Of a stretch of 37,943 nucleotides of DNA, positions 30,958-37,943 are shown piece by piece. The stretch comes from Sediminibacterium ginsengisoli (lineage in GTDB: Bacteria > Bacteroidota > Bacteroidia > Chitinophagales > Chitinophagaceae). The position numbers and the translations under genes were made by a program. The notes beneath the pieces were generated by a model. It was not told the DNA's origin. It searched no databases and saw only the letters and a program-made list of their open reading frames with translations. The stretch is taken from positions 1 to 37,943 of the forward strand of contig CAMAQW010000002.1 of the NCBI GenBank assembly GCA_945860335.1. Reading direction: 5' to 3'. Numbering within the stretch: the first letter of the stretch is position 1; the number at the start of each line of letters is the position of its first letter.

Positions 30958-32259
30958 ATGAATTCTGCAATTAAAAAATCAATATTACTAGTAATAGTTT
31001 CTCTTTCTTTTTTCTTTCAATTGTATGCTCAACCTACTGAACAGCCGATTAAGTTATTGATAACCCCTAATCATCAAAATTGGCAATGTAAAGTTGGTGA
31101 CTTATCCAATTTCAAAATTATTGTAATGATAAATGGAGTTGCAATTAAAAATGCAAAGATTTTTTATCAAATAGGGCCTGAGAGAATGAAACCGTTTATT
31201 AGTGACTCTATCCGAACATCTGACACAGGTTTTATGACACCAAGTTGTACAATGAAAGAACCTGGTTTTCTCCGATGTATTGTTACTACTACTTGGCAAA
31301 ATAAGCAGTATAAAAATCTAGTAACTATAGGATATGATATCGAAAAGATAATGCCTACTGTTACAAAGCCAAATGATTTCGATGCATTTTGGCAAAAAGC
31401 GAAAGAAGATTTAAGTAAAATTCCAACAGATGCACGATTAACCTTGTTGCAGGATAAAAGTACTTCATTGACTAATGTGTATCATGTAAGCTTGCAAAAT
31501 TATGGGTCTTCAAAACTTTATGGGATTTTATGTGTGCCAAAGAAGTCAGGTAAATACCCGGCTATTTTACAAGTTCCAGGAGCAGGAATCAGGCCTTATT
31601 TCCCAGATCTTGAAATGGCGGATAAAGGCTTTATTGTTTTTACAATAGGGATTCATGGAGTACCAGTAAATATGGATCAGGCAGTTTATAATGATTTAAA
31701 CAATGGAGCTTTAAAAGGCTATTTTTTCTTCAATGCAAATAATAGAGATAATTTTTATTACAAGAGAGTATATATGGGTTGTATTCGAGCCAACGATTTT
31801 ATTACTAGTCTTCCTGAGTTTGATGGCAAAAATCTTGCAGTAAGCGGAAATAGTCAGGGTGGAGCTTTAAGTATTATAACAGCAGCCATTGATGATAGAG
31901 TAAAATATTTAGCGTCAGTACATCCTGCATTATCAGATATGTCCGGGTATCTCCATGAACGTGCTGGAGGATGGCCGCATATATTCGCTCCCAATAACCT
32001 TTGGTTTAGTAATGATACTTTTGTAAAACAAACTATGCCTTACTACGATGTGGTTAATTTTGCCAAAAATGTAAAAATACCAGGGTATTATACATGGGGA
32101 TTTAATGATGAAACTTGCCCGCCAACATCAATGTATGCAGCATATAATGTTATTAAGTCAACAAAAGAAACCGCTGTATATCAAGATTCTGGTCATTGGA
32201 TGTATGCAGAGCAGAAGCAGGCTTTTAATAATTGGATTATTAAAATGTTGGCTAAATAA
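30958..32259 (+). CDS. CE7-like (AXE1) acetyl esterase
   Basis: Signal peptide; KPNDFDAFWQKAKEDLSKIP..LYGILCVPKKSGKYPAILQVPGAG; GNSQGG nucleophile elbow; GFNDETCPPTSMYAAYN; C-terminal GH(W) His. Confidence 0.88.
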   Translation: MNSAIKKSILLVIVSLSFFFQLYAQPTEQPIKLLITPNHQNWQCKVGDLSNFKIIVMINGVAIKNAKIFYQIGPERMKPFISDSIRTSDTGFMTPSCTMKEPGFLRCIVTTTWQNKQYKNLVTIGYDIEKIMPTVTKPNDFDAFWQKAKEDLSKIPTDARLTLLQDKSTSLTNVYHVSLQNYGSSKLYGILCVPKKSGKYPAILQVPGAGIRPYFPDLEMADKGFIVFTIGIHGVPVNMDQAVYNDLNNGALKGYFFFNANNRDNFYYKRVYMGCIRANDFITSLPEFDGKNLAVSGNSQGGALSIITAAIDDRVKYLASVHPALSDMSGYLHERAGGWPHIFAPNNLWFSNDTFVKQTMPYYDVVNFAKNVKIPGYYTWGFNDETCPPTSMYAAYNVIKSTKETAVYQDSGHWMYAEQKQAFNNWIIKMLAK

Positions 32260-32278
32260 ATTATTTAGCCAACATTTT
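32242..32278 (+). terminator. PUL operon terminator overlapping the last codons and stop of the esterase gene
   Basis: AAAATGTTGGCTAAATAA-a-TTATTTAGCCAACATTTT, perfect 18-bp arms around 32260, then TCTT. Confidence 0.85.
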
Positions 32279-32367
32279 CTTAGATACTGTTGCATCCTCC
32301 CTAAAAAAGATGCACCATAAACCCGCCTTAGATCGTCCCAAATCTGATTAGAATGAATTATTTCATA

Positions 32368-32403
32368 GGCTTCTATATTATTCTTGCGAATAATATAGAA
32401 GCC
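32368..32403. repeat. Perfect 16-bp inverted repeat, 4-nt loop
   Basis: GGCTTCTATATTATTC-ttgc-GAATAATATAGAAGCC. Confidence 0.85.
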
Positions 32404-32434
32404 AAAAAAGCAGGTATTAATGGCCTGCTTTTTT
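32404..32434. terminator. Bidirectional intrinsic terminator-like stem-loop
   Basis: AAAAAAGCAGG-tattaatgg-CCTGCTTTTTT. Confidence 0.75.
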
Positions 32435-32537
32435 GGGATTAAAGAATTTCTCAAAGACACCTACCAAACTGTAAACTCTCCTCAAATCATTCCAGATTTG
32501 GTTAAAATGTAGTTCAATTGTGGCTAAATGAAAATCA

Positions 32538-32641
32538 AGGATTACCGTTTTTCACTTCGTTCCAAACGTCTTTTTAAAAACAGGACTGCTGGCTTCATTT
32601 CACCGTCTTCCCTAATTTCTACGAGGGGTTTACCAAAACAT
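32538..32641. repeat. Diverged copy of the 7687-7860 non-coding repeat
   Basis: AGGATTACCGTTTTTCACTTCGTTCCAAACGTCTTTTTAAAAACAGGACTGCTGGCTT...CTTCC...TTTCTACGAGGGG aligns over its length to 7709-7816. Confidence 0.85.
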
Positions 32642-32725
32642 TATGGTTAGCCATTTATAGCATTTGTAGTGATAATTGGGATATAGAACATTCTCTCAGA
32701 AATGGTTGTTTGGACTTTCTATTTT

Positions 32726-32825
32726 TCTTACGAGAACACTCGTGAATGTCCTAGAACGATAAAGTACGTTCCCGAATAGTAAATACCGTTCCAGAACGGA
32801 AAAAACCATTCCGGAACGGTATATT
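32726..32825. repeat. Five consecutive 20-bp units around a TTCC-n-GAAC palindromic core (iteron-like array)
   Basis: Units TCTTACGAGAACACTCGTGA / ATGTCCTAGAACGATAAAGT / ACGTTCCCGAATAGTAAATA / CCGTTCCAGAACGGAAAAAA / CCATTCCGGAACGGTATATT; GAA(C/T) at positions 9-12 of every unit. Confidence 0.75.
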
Positions 32826-32845
32826 CCTTTGTTTTAAAGGCCTAA

Positions 32846-33130
32846 TTATGAGGTTTTGAGGTCTGTTTGAGACAACTGTTCCATTAATTCTTGTTTGGTT
32901 CTATGAAGTTCGTCAATAATCTCCCTTTGTCGATTATTTCGAAAGCTTAGGTCATCAATCTTTTGTTTAGACCTAATATATTCACCTTTTAAATCTTTTA
33001 AGGATCTGTACTGCATGTATAAACATCCCCCTAATACTAAGCTTGTTATGATGAGGCCTAACACTGTATTGTTTCTGTCATCTGCTTTGGAAAGTTTGCG
33101 GCCTAATGCCATGTATTCATAGTTAGTCAT
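32846..33130 (-). CDS. Small TM/coiled-coil protein of a putative mobile element
   Basis: 94 aa; one hydrophobic segment (NTVLGLIITSLVLGGCLYM) followed by a charged heptad-like region; overlaps the upstream minus-strand ORF by 8 bp. Confidence 0.65.
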   Translation of the reverse strand: MTNYEYMALGRKLSKADDRNNTVLGLIITSLVLGGCLYMQYRSLKDLKGEYIRSKQKIDDLSFRNNRQREIIDELHRTKQELMEQLSQTDLKTS

Positions 33131-33551
33131 TTTTTATAATTTTATGTGTGTTCAATTTTGGGTTAGATATAATTCTGAATCCAAGAAATTCGGCATAAAG
33201 AAGGCCAGAGTGATAACCAAAGTTTAGATTCTCACCTAGTTTAACATTGTATGCGTTAAAAACCTCAGTAGACACTTCATTGCCATGATCAGCTAAAATC
33301 TTTTCGATTTGTCGCTTGGTTTCTCTTTGTACTGACGAAAAATCTAGTAGGATGTCATCAAAGGGTTGTGTTTTTAAAGCATGTTTTTGCCTCCTGCAGT
33401 CATGAATAACGCCATACTCGTCTCTCCATCGAGAGCAGTGTGTTTTTGTAGCTCTATCCTGATCTGCGATGGGTTCACCGCAATTTTGGCAAACGCGGCC
33501 CAGATGGTAGGTTTTTGCTTTTTTTTCTGGAAATTGATCTTTTTTCTTCAT
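33123..33551 (-). CDS. Zinc-ribbon-like hypothetical protein
   Basis: N-terminal CQNCGEPIADQDRATKTHCSRWRDEYGVIHDCRRQKH, Cys4/His-type metal-binding pattern. Confidence 0.65.
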   Translation of the reverse strand: MKKKDQFPEKKAKTYHLGRVCQNCGEPIADQDRATKTHCSRWRDEYGVIHDCRRQKHALKTQPFDDILLDFSSVQRETKRQIEKILADHGNEVSTEVFNAYNVKLGENLNFGYHSGLLYAEFLGFRIISNPKLNTHKIIKND

Positions 33552-33555
33552 ATTA

Positions 33556-33581
33556 GGGATATTTTATTTGTTAAATATCCC
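33556..33581. promoter_or_regulatory. Candidate operator in divergent intergenic region
   Basis: Perfect inverted repeat GGGATATTT-tatttgtt-AAATATCCC between divergent genes starting at 33551 (-) and 33603 (+). Confidence 0.55.
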
Positions 33582-33602
33582 ACAAGTTAGTAATTTAGAT
33601 GT

Positions 33603-34508
33603 ATGAAAAAAATTAAACTAAGCAAAATCCAAAAAAATGATCTTGAAGGTGTCTCGCTTCGAGGTAGCCTTTTGGAGAGGAATATAAAGCTAAGAGATAC
33701 CGACTTTAAGTCCAAAACATTTCACTACTGGAAGATGAATGGTCTCATTTCATTCGTTGCTGAGGGTAAATGGGCTGAAATTAGTTTTATTGAGTATCTG
33801 TGGCTAAAAGTGCTGGAGTCGATGCGAGATTTTGGTTGTTCAATAAAGCTGATGCAAAAAATTTATTATGATCAATTTATCAAGGCATATGAAGAAGACC
33901 TAGGAAAAAATACACTAATTGACAATATTGCTTTTTTAAAGAGCCTTAGTAAGATTAGGTATCTTGATGAACAGGAAACTTTACAATTAAATCTTTGTGA
34001 ACAAACCCTGAATGACCCATATATAAATATTATACTTCGAACTGAAATTAGTTATTTCTATCAAATGGTATCTAGGTGTATTGAAAGCGGGACAGAAGCC
34101 GGCATAATAATTTATCAAGATGAAACATACGTTATGCTGGGGGATAATGATATGGAAGTAGATAAATCAAGACCGCATATTTATATTCCAATTTCCCATT
34201 TCATAGCTGAGTTATTTATTGATGAAGAAAAAGTCAACTTCATAAATCAGTTAAAGTTGTTTAGTGAAGATGAATTGCGACTGGTAAAAGAGCTGCGAAA
34301 CAACAATATTGAAAGGGTTACTATAGTGTATGATAGGGATGCCCGTAAAGTTACCAAAATTGAATATGATAAGACAGGTTTGATGAACGGTGACAAAGCA
34401 AAAGAAGTTATGCGTATACTTGGATTAAAGAATTATTCTACTATCCAACTAAAAACAAGAACAGGAACTTCACTTTCATTTACAAAAACTGAAACAAAAT
34501 ATTTTTAA
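33603..34508 (+). CDS. MerR-like winged-helix DNA-binding protein
   Basis: KTFHYWKMNGLISFVAEGKWAEISFIEYLWLKVLESMRDFGCSIKLMQKIYYD resembles a MerR-type HTH; remainder unrecognised. Confidence 0.6.
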   Translation: MKKIKLSKIQKNDLEGVSLRGSLLERNIKLRDTDFKSKTFHYWKMNGLISFVAEGKWAEISFIEYLWLKVLESMRDFGCSIKLMQKIYYDQFIKAYEEDLGKNTLIDNIAFLKSLSKIRYLDEQETLQLNLCEQTLNDPYINIILRTEISYFYQMVSRCIESGTEAGIIIYQDETYVMLGDNDMEVDKSRPHIYIPISHFIAELFIDEEKVNFINQLKLFSEDELRLVKELRNNNIERVTIVYDRDARKVTKIEYDKTGLMNGDKAKEVMRILGLKNYSTIQLKTRTGTSLSFTKTETKYF

Positions 34509-34583
34509 AGATCCGTTTGCTACGGCTCAGTATAGTAATTGGGTCTCCTCCATTTGAAATGGCGAGGCCTCAACTGAGGAAAA

Positions 34584-34712
34584 ATGAAACCCAGTAATGA
34601 GTATGAAAAATTAATAAATGAATTAACGGAAGAAGAATTACTTAAACAATTTGCTAATTTAATAATCGATATTTATTTCGATCAGCCTTATGAAAAAGAA
34701 AATCAGCAATAA
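34584..34712 (+). CDS. Small 42-aa ORF overlapping the recombinase start
   Basis: ATG at 34584: MKPSNEYEKLINELTEEELLKQFANLIIDIYFDQPYEKENQQ*, TAA at 34710-34712, overlaps the recombinase ATG (34690) in another frame; below ORF-track length cut-off. Confidence 0.5.
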   Translation: MKPSNEYEKLINELTEEELLKQFANLIIDIYFDQPYEKENQQ

Positions 34713-36375
34713 TGCACTTCAAGCAGAGCTTGAAGCACTGTCTACCCGAAAGTACAAAAGCATCTCTAAAGTTAGAGGTGCTGATGCGGTAGTATACACA
34801 AGAGTTAGCAGCCAAGAACAAGCCGAAAATAACGGTAGCCTGGAGGTTCAACTTAAATATTGTAATAACTACGCAAAAACCAATAGTATTCAAATTAAAG
34901 AATACTTTGGTGGTTCTTACGAAAGTGCTAAAACAGACGGTCGTAAGGAGTTTTTACGAATGATTGAATATGTAAAAAAGCACAAAAATATTTCTTACAT
35001 CATAGTGTTTAACTATGACCGGTTTTCCAGAACTGGGGCTGCAGCATCACACATAAGTGAAGAGTTAAGTAGACAAGGTGTAACTGTAAAATCTGTAACT
35101 CAGGATATAGATACATCTACTGCTATTGGTAGATTACAAGAAAACTTTTTTCATCTCCTAAATAATTTCGATAATCGGTTAAAAAGTGACAGAACCATAA
35201 TTAATACGAAAGAGGTTATGTTAAAAGGTTACTGGCCTTACCAAACGCCACTCGGATACCTTAATCTTAAGCCAAAGCATAGGGCATGCTTTCATGAGTA
35301 TGTAATTACAGAATCAGGCAAACACCTTAGGAAAGGGTATCAAATGCTTACCGAAAGAAAATACTTTTATTATGAAATAGTGGATTATTTGATTCAAAGA
35401 GGTGTAGAGATATCTACAAAGAACTTTCGGAATGTATTTAGCAATCCTTTTTATGCAGGATATGTTACTGGGAGCCTTGTGGGAGGCAAATTAATAGAAG
35501 GTAAGCATCCTAAATTAATTGATTTAAAAACCTTTCTAGCAGCACAAGATGTTTTAAATAATAACCCATTTGTTGGTGTTGCAAAAGTATTTAGACATGA
35601 TGAGGTTCCACTCAAGATATTTGTAAAAGATGAAGTAAGTGGAAAGCCATTTACTGGGTATACAGCAAGGGGGAATTGGTACTATAAAACAAAAGATGCA
35701 GCAATTCCGGTTAATGTAAGTTCAAAGCTGTTAAATGGTCTGTTTGTAAATCTTCTTTCTAAATACGAATACAACCCTACTTTAAAGAAGAAGTTTGAAG
35801 CCATTTTAACGAGTGAGCTAAAAAGTAGGTTAAGTGGAAAGGCTAGCGATAAAACGCTATTAAAAAAGAAAATTGCCGAAAAGCAAGGCTTGCTTGAAAA
35901 AGCGGAGTTAAAGTACATAAGCGATCAAATAACGGAAGATATTTATAATAAACACGCCGAGCAGCTCCGAAGCGAGATCGGAGTATTAAGTAAAGGAATT
36001 GATTCTGCCACACTGAGTAGTTCGAACATAGAAAAAGTAGTTAAAAATTGTTTGGCGATTTCACAAAACCTAAGCCAGGCATGGATTTCAGCAGATTACG
36101 AGAAGAAACAGCACTTGCAAAAGATGGTGTTTCCGGAGGGTATTATGTATAACAAGCAAAATGGGGTAGTTCGAACTTCTAAAGTAAACCTAATATTTAA
36201 CGAAATCCCTTTACTGGTAAGCCTTTGCGCCGAAAAAGAAAAAGGCGATTCTGTTAAGAATCGCCTTAAATCTAATTATGTGCCCAGAACAGGAATCGAA
36301 CCTGCACTACCTTGCGATAACCAGATTTTGAGTCTAGCGCGTCTACCAGTTCCGCCATCTGGGCCTTTGTATTAG
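34690..36375 (+). CDS. Large serine recombinase
   Basis: AVVYTRVSSQEQAENNGSLEVQLKYCNNYA, FNYDRFSRTG, GRLQENFFHLLNNFDN, recombinase domain (GYWPYQTPLGYLN...FSNPFYAGYVTG), zinc-ribbon-like/coiled-coil C-terminus. Confidence 0.93.
   Translation: MKKKISNNALQAELEALSTRKYKSISKVRGADAVVYTRVSSQEQAENNGSLEVQLKYCNNYAKTNSIQIKEYFGGSYESAKTDGRKEFLRMIEYVKKHKNISYIIVFNYDRFSRTGAAASHISEELSRQGVTVKSVTQDIDTSTAIGRLQENFFHLLNNFDNRLKSDRTIINTKEVMLKGYWPYQTPLGYLNLKPKHRACFHEYVITESGKHLRKGYQMLTERKYFYYEIVDYLIQRGVEISTKNFRNVFSNPFYAGYVTGSLVGGKLIEGKHPKLIDLKTFLAAQDVLNNNPFVGVAKVFRHDEVPLKIFVKDEVSGKPFTGYTARGNWYYKTKDAAIPVNVSSKLLNGLFVNLLSKYEYNPTLKKKFEAILTSELKSRLSGKASDKTLLKKKIAEKQGLLEKAELKYISDQITEDIYNKHAEQLRSEIGVLSKGIDSATLSSSNIEKVVKNCLAISQNLSQAWISADYEKKQHLQKMVFPEGIMYNKQNGVVRTSKVNLIFNEIPLLVSLCAEKEKGDSVKNRLKSNYVPRTGIEPALPCDNQILSLARLPVPPSGPLY
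36242..36267 (-). terminator. Intrinsic terminator of the minus-strand tRNA-Leu
   Basis: AAGGCGATTC-TTAACA-GAATCGCCTT followed on the minus strand by TTTCTTTTTC. Confidence 0.75.
36281..36364 (-). tRNA. tRNA-Leu, anticodon CAA
   Basis: Reverse complement GCCCAGATGGCGGAACTGGTAGACGCGCTAGACTCAAAATCTGGTTATCGCAAGGTAGTGCAGGTTCGATTCCTGTTCTGGGCA: 7-bp acceptor stem, anticodon loop CTCAAAA, long variable arm, T-arm GCAGGTTCGATTCCTGT; CCA not encoded. Confidence 0.96.
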
Positions 36376-36446
36376 GCGGGGTGCAATATTACAAGATTCT
36401 GTGTTTTTTGCCAAAAGAAACCACCATAAACCCAAACAAATAGGGC

Positions 36447-36953
36447 TTATCGGAGTTGATCCGCTATGCGGTCTAGATATTTCTTTTTAAAATAATAGTC
36501 TTTTACCTGCAACAACGCTTCTTTTGTGGTAATACCCACTTGATAGCTTTCCAACAACCCTTTAATAGGTTCAAAAATGTCATCTTCTAATTGTTTAAGT
36601 TGTACATGTAGCGCTGCCTTTTGGGAGTCATCTTCAACTTCCATAACCTGCTCGTTTAAATCCATCACTTCCATTAAAAAACTAGGAGGGAGCTGGTATT
36701 TTTCGTCGGGTATTAATACCTCATTAATTTCTAAAACGTAAGGGATAAGTAAGGCCTGATCTTTTAATACCCTTAATGCTTTATTAGCTGCCGATGATAA
36801 TGACAGTGCTTCTGCTTGTTCATCTTCGGAACTATTTGCAAAAAAATCAGGATGGAACTTTTTTTGGAGCATCAAATACTTTTTGGATACCAAAGCGGTG
36901 TCTGGGAAAAAACTAACCGGTATGTCAAAAAGTTCAAAATGATTCATAGACAT
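36447..36953 (-). CDS. hscB: Fe-S assembly co-chaperone HscB (J-domain)
   Basis: NHFELFDIPVSFFPD...YLMLQKKFHPDFFANSSEDEQAEALSLSSAANKALRVLKD: HPD motif and HscB layout. Confidence 0.88.
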   Translation of the reverse strand: MSMNHFELFDIPVSFFPDTALVSKKYLMLQKKFHPDFFANSSEDEQAEALSLSSAANKALRVLKDQALLIPYVLEINEVLIPDEKYQLPPSFLMEVMDLNEQVMEVEDDSQKAALHVQLKQLEDDIFEPIKGLLESYQVGITTKEALLQVKDYYFKKKYLDRIADQLR

Positions 36954-36969
36954 TAAAATTACAACTCCT

Positions 36970-37680
36970 TTATAAAAACAGGTAATAATCTTTTAAGTAA
37001 GCAGCAAAACCAGCAGTGTACTGCTCATTTTCTTTAATAATAATTTGTTCTACTGCATCGGGGCTTGTTACAGCGCTACTTAATATATACATGGCCCTAA
37101 AAGGGTCGTGTGCGGGTGTTTGTTGTACCAATGCTTTTTTAAAAATAGTGAGTCCAAATTGCGCGGCTAATTTTTCAAGTTCGGTGGCCCTCGCATAGGG
37201 GACAAGCACCGAAAAGCTTCCGCCTTTATCCAGTAGTGTATCAACACAAGTAAACAGTGATGCTAATGTTAGTGTGGTGCTGTGCATGGCCGTGTTACGG
37301 AGTGCATCATCACTTTTTAAATCGTTGCTAAAAAAAGGAGGATTAGAAATAATATGCTGGTAACGAGTGCCGCTAAAATTTTCGATGGCACTGTTGTGGA
37401 CCTTAATATTCCAACCGGTTGCTAATGCATTGCTTGAAGCTTGCGCGGCTGCGGCAGCATCAATTTCGACAGCGTCTATTTTTGCAGCTGGTATTTTTTG
37501 CGCGAATAGTAAACTTAAAAGTCCAGTGCCCGTGCCAATATCTAAAACATTTGTAGGGGCATCATCTTTTACATGTGCAGCAACCCAGGCACCAAAAAGG
37601 CACGCATCAGTGCATACTTTTAGTGCGCAGTCCGATTGCCAAACTGTAAATTGTTTGAACGAAAAATAGTTGTTAGACAT
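36970..37680 (-). CDS. tRNA1(Val) (adenine(37)-N6)-methyltransferase-like (TrmN6/YfiC)
   Basis: FKQFTVWQSDCALKVCTDACLFGAW, VLDIGTGTGLLSLLFAQ, ISNPPFF N6-adenine MTase motif. Confidence 0.88.
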   Translation of the reverse strand: MSNNYFSFKQFTVWQSDCALKVCTDACLFGAWVAAHVKDDAPTNVLDIGTGTGLLSLLFAQKIPAAKIDAVEIDAAAAAQASSNALATGWNIKVHNSAIENFSGTRYQHIISNPPFFSNDLKSDDALRNTAMHSTTLTLASLFTCVDTLLDKGGSFSVLVPYARATELEKLAAQFGLTIFKKALVQQTPAHDPFRAMYILSSAVTSPDAVEQIIIKENEQYTAGFAAYLKDYYLFL

Positions 37681-37691
37681 CTAATAGATGC

Positions 37692-37943
37692 TTAGTCTGC
37701 AAAGCTTGCAGCTATGTATTCACTATTTAAGCGGGCAATATTTGTGATGGAAATTTCTTTAGGGCATGTAGCTTCACAAGCACCTGTGTTGGTACATGAT
37801 CCAAAACCTTCTTTATCCATTTGAGCCACCATGTTTTGTACCCTTGTAGTACGCTCAGGTGCACCTTGTGGTAATAAAGCGAGGTGAGAAACTTTTGCAC
37901 TTAAAAATAGCATCGCAGAACTGTTTTTACAAGCTGCTACACA
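37692..37943 (-). CDS. sdhB: Succinate dehydrogenase/fumarate reductase iron-sulfur subunit, C-terminal part (continues past window)
   Basis: [27 protein letters not shown]...[32 protein letters not shown] cluster-ligand motifs; frame open at the window end. Confidence 0.88.
   Translation of the reverse strand, partial: CVAACKNSSAMLFLSAKVSHLALLPQGAPERTTRVQNMVAQMDKEGFGSCTNTGACEATCPKEISITNIARLNSEYIAASFAD

Noticed and set aside
32158-32460. 100-aa minus-strand ORF
   Set aside because: It runs antisense through the esterase C-terminus and the hairpin/terminator cluster; no recognisable domain.
7677-32700. Transposase or IS element associated with the flanking repeats
   Set aside because: No transposase reading frame or clear terminal inverted repeats were seen near either repeat copy.
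32726-32825. Repeat array considered as a CRISPR
   Set aside because: Units are contiguous 20-mers with a conserved core and no spacer/repeat alternation; no cas genes nearby.
32726-36364. Search for a second copy of the tRNA-Leu 3' end as a distal att site
   Set aside because: No convincing copy of TGCCCAGAACAGGAATCGAACC was seen to the left; only short matches such as CCAGAACGG. Large serine integrases need only a very short shared core, so absence is not decisive.

Overview
AT-rich Bacteroidota chromosome segment, probably Chitinophagaceae-like by gene content and style. Left flank, ordinary genes: a pair of bacterial PH-domain proteins (first one cut by the window edge), a CDP-alcohol phosphatidyltransferase, a small ABM-like protein, a DUF4198-like protein, and a small Cys-motif secreted protein followed by a TonB-dependent receptor and a secreted DJ-1/PfpI protein. 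Centre (about 8.26-32.26 kb): one 24-kb co-directional polysaccharide utilization locus (PUL). It encodes a FecI-type sigma factor, FecR, SusC with an STN domain, SusD, a second SusC without STN, a second SusD, two paralogous heparinase II/III-like proteins on either side of a secreted protein rich in Asp-loop (putative Ca-binding) motifs, a sialate O-acetylesterase-like protein, a GH2 protein of the exo-beta-glucosaminidase/mannosidase type, and a CE7-like acetyl esterase. It ends in a strong palindromic terminator. Diverged copies of a ~105-bp non-coding repeat lie on both sides of the PUL. Right of it (about 32.7-36.4 kb) is a compact putative mobile element: an exact-period 5 x 20-bp repeat array, a TM/coiled-coil protein, a zinc-ribbon protein, a MerR-like protein, a 42-aa ORF absent from the supplied track, and a large serine recombinase whose reading frame runs antisense through a tRNA-Leu(CAA) gene and its terminator. 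Right flank: hscB, a tRNA1(Val) methyltransferase-like gene, and the 3' end of sdhB. Most promising leads: the Asp-loop protein between the two lyase-like proteins, the 20-bp repeat array, and the recombinase/tRNA overlap. All family assignments come from motif recognition by eye; no database search was run.
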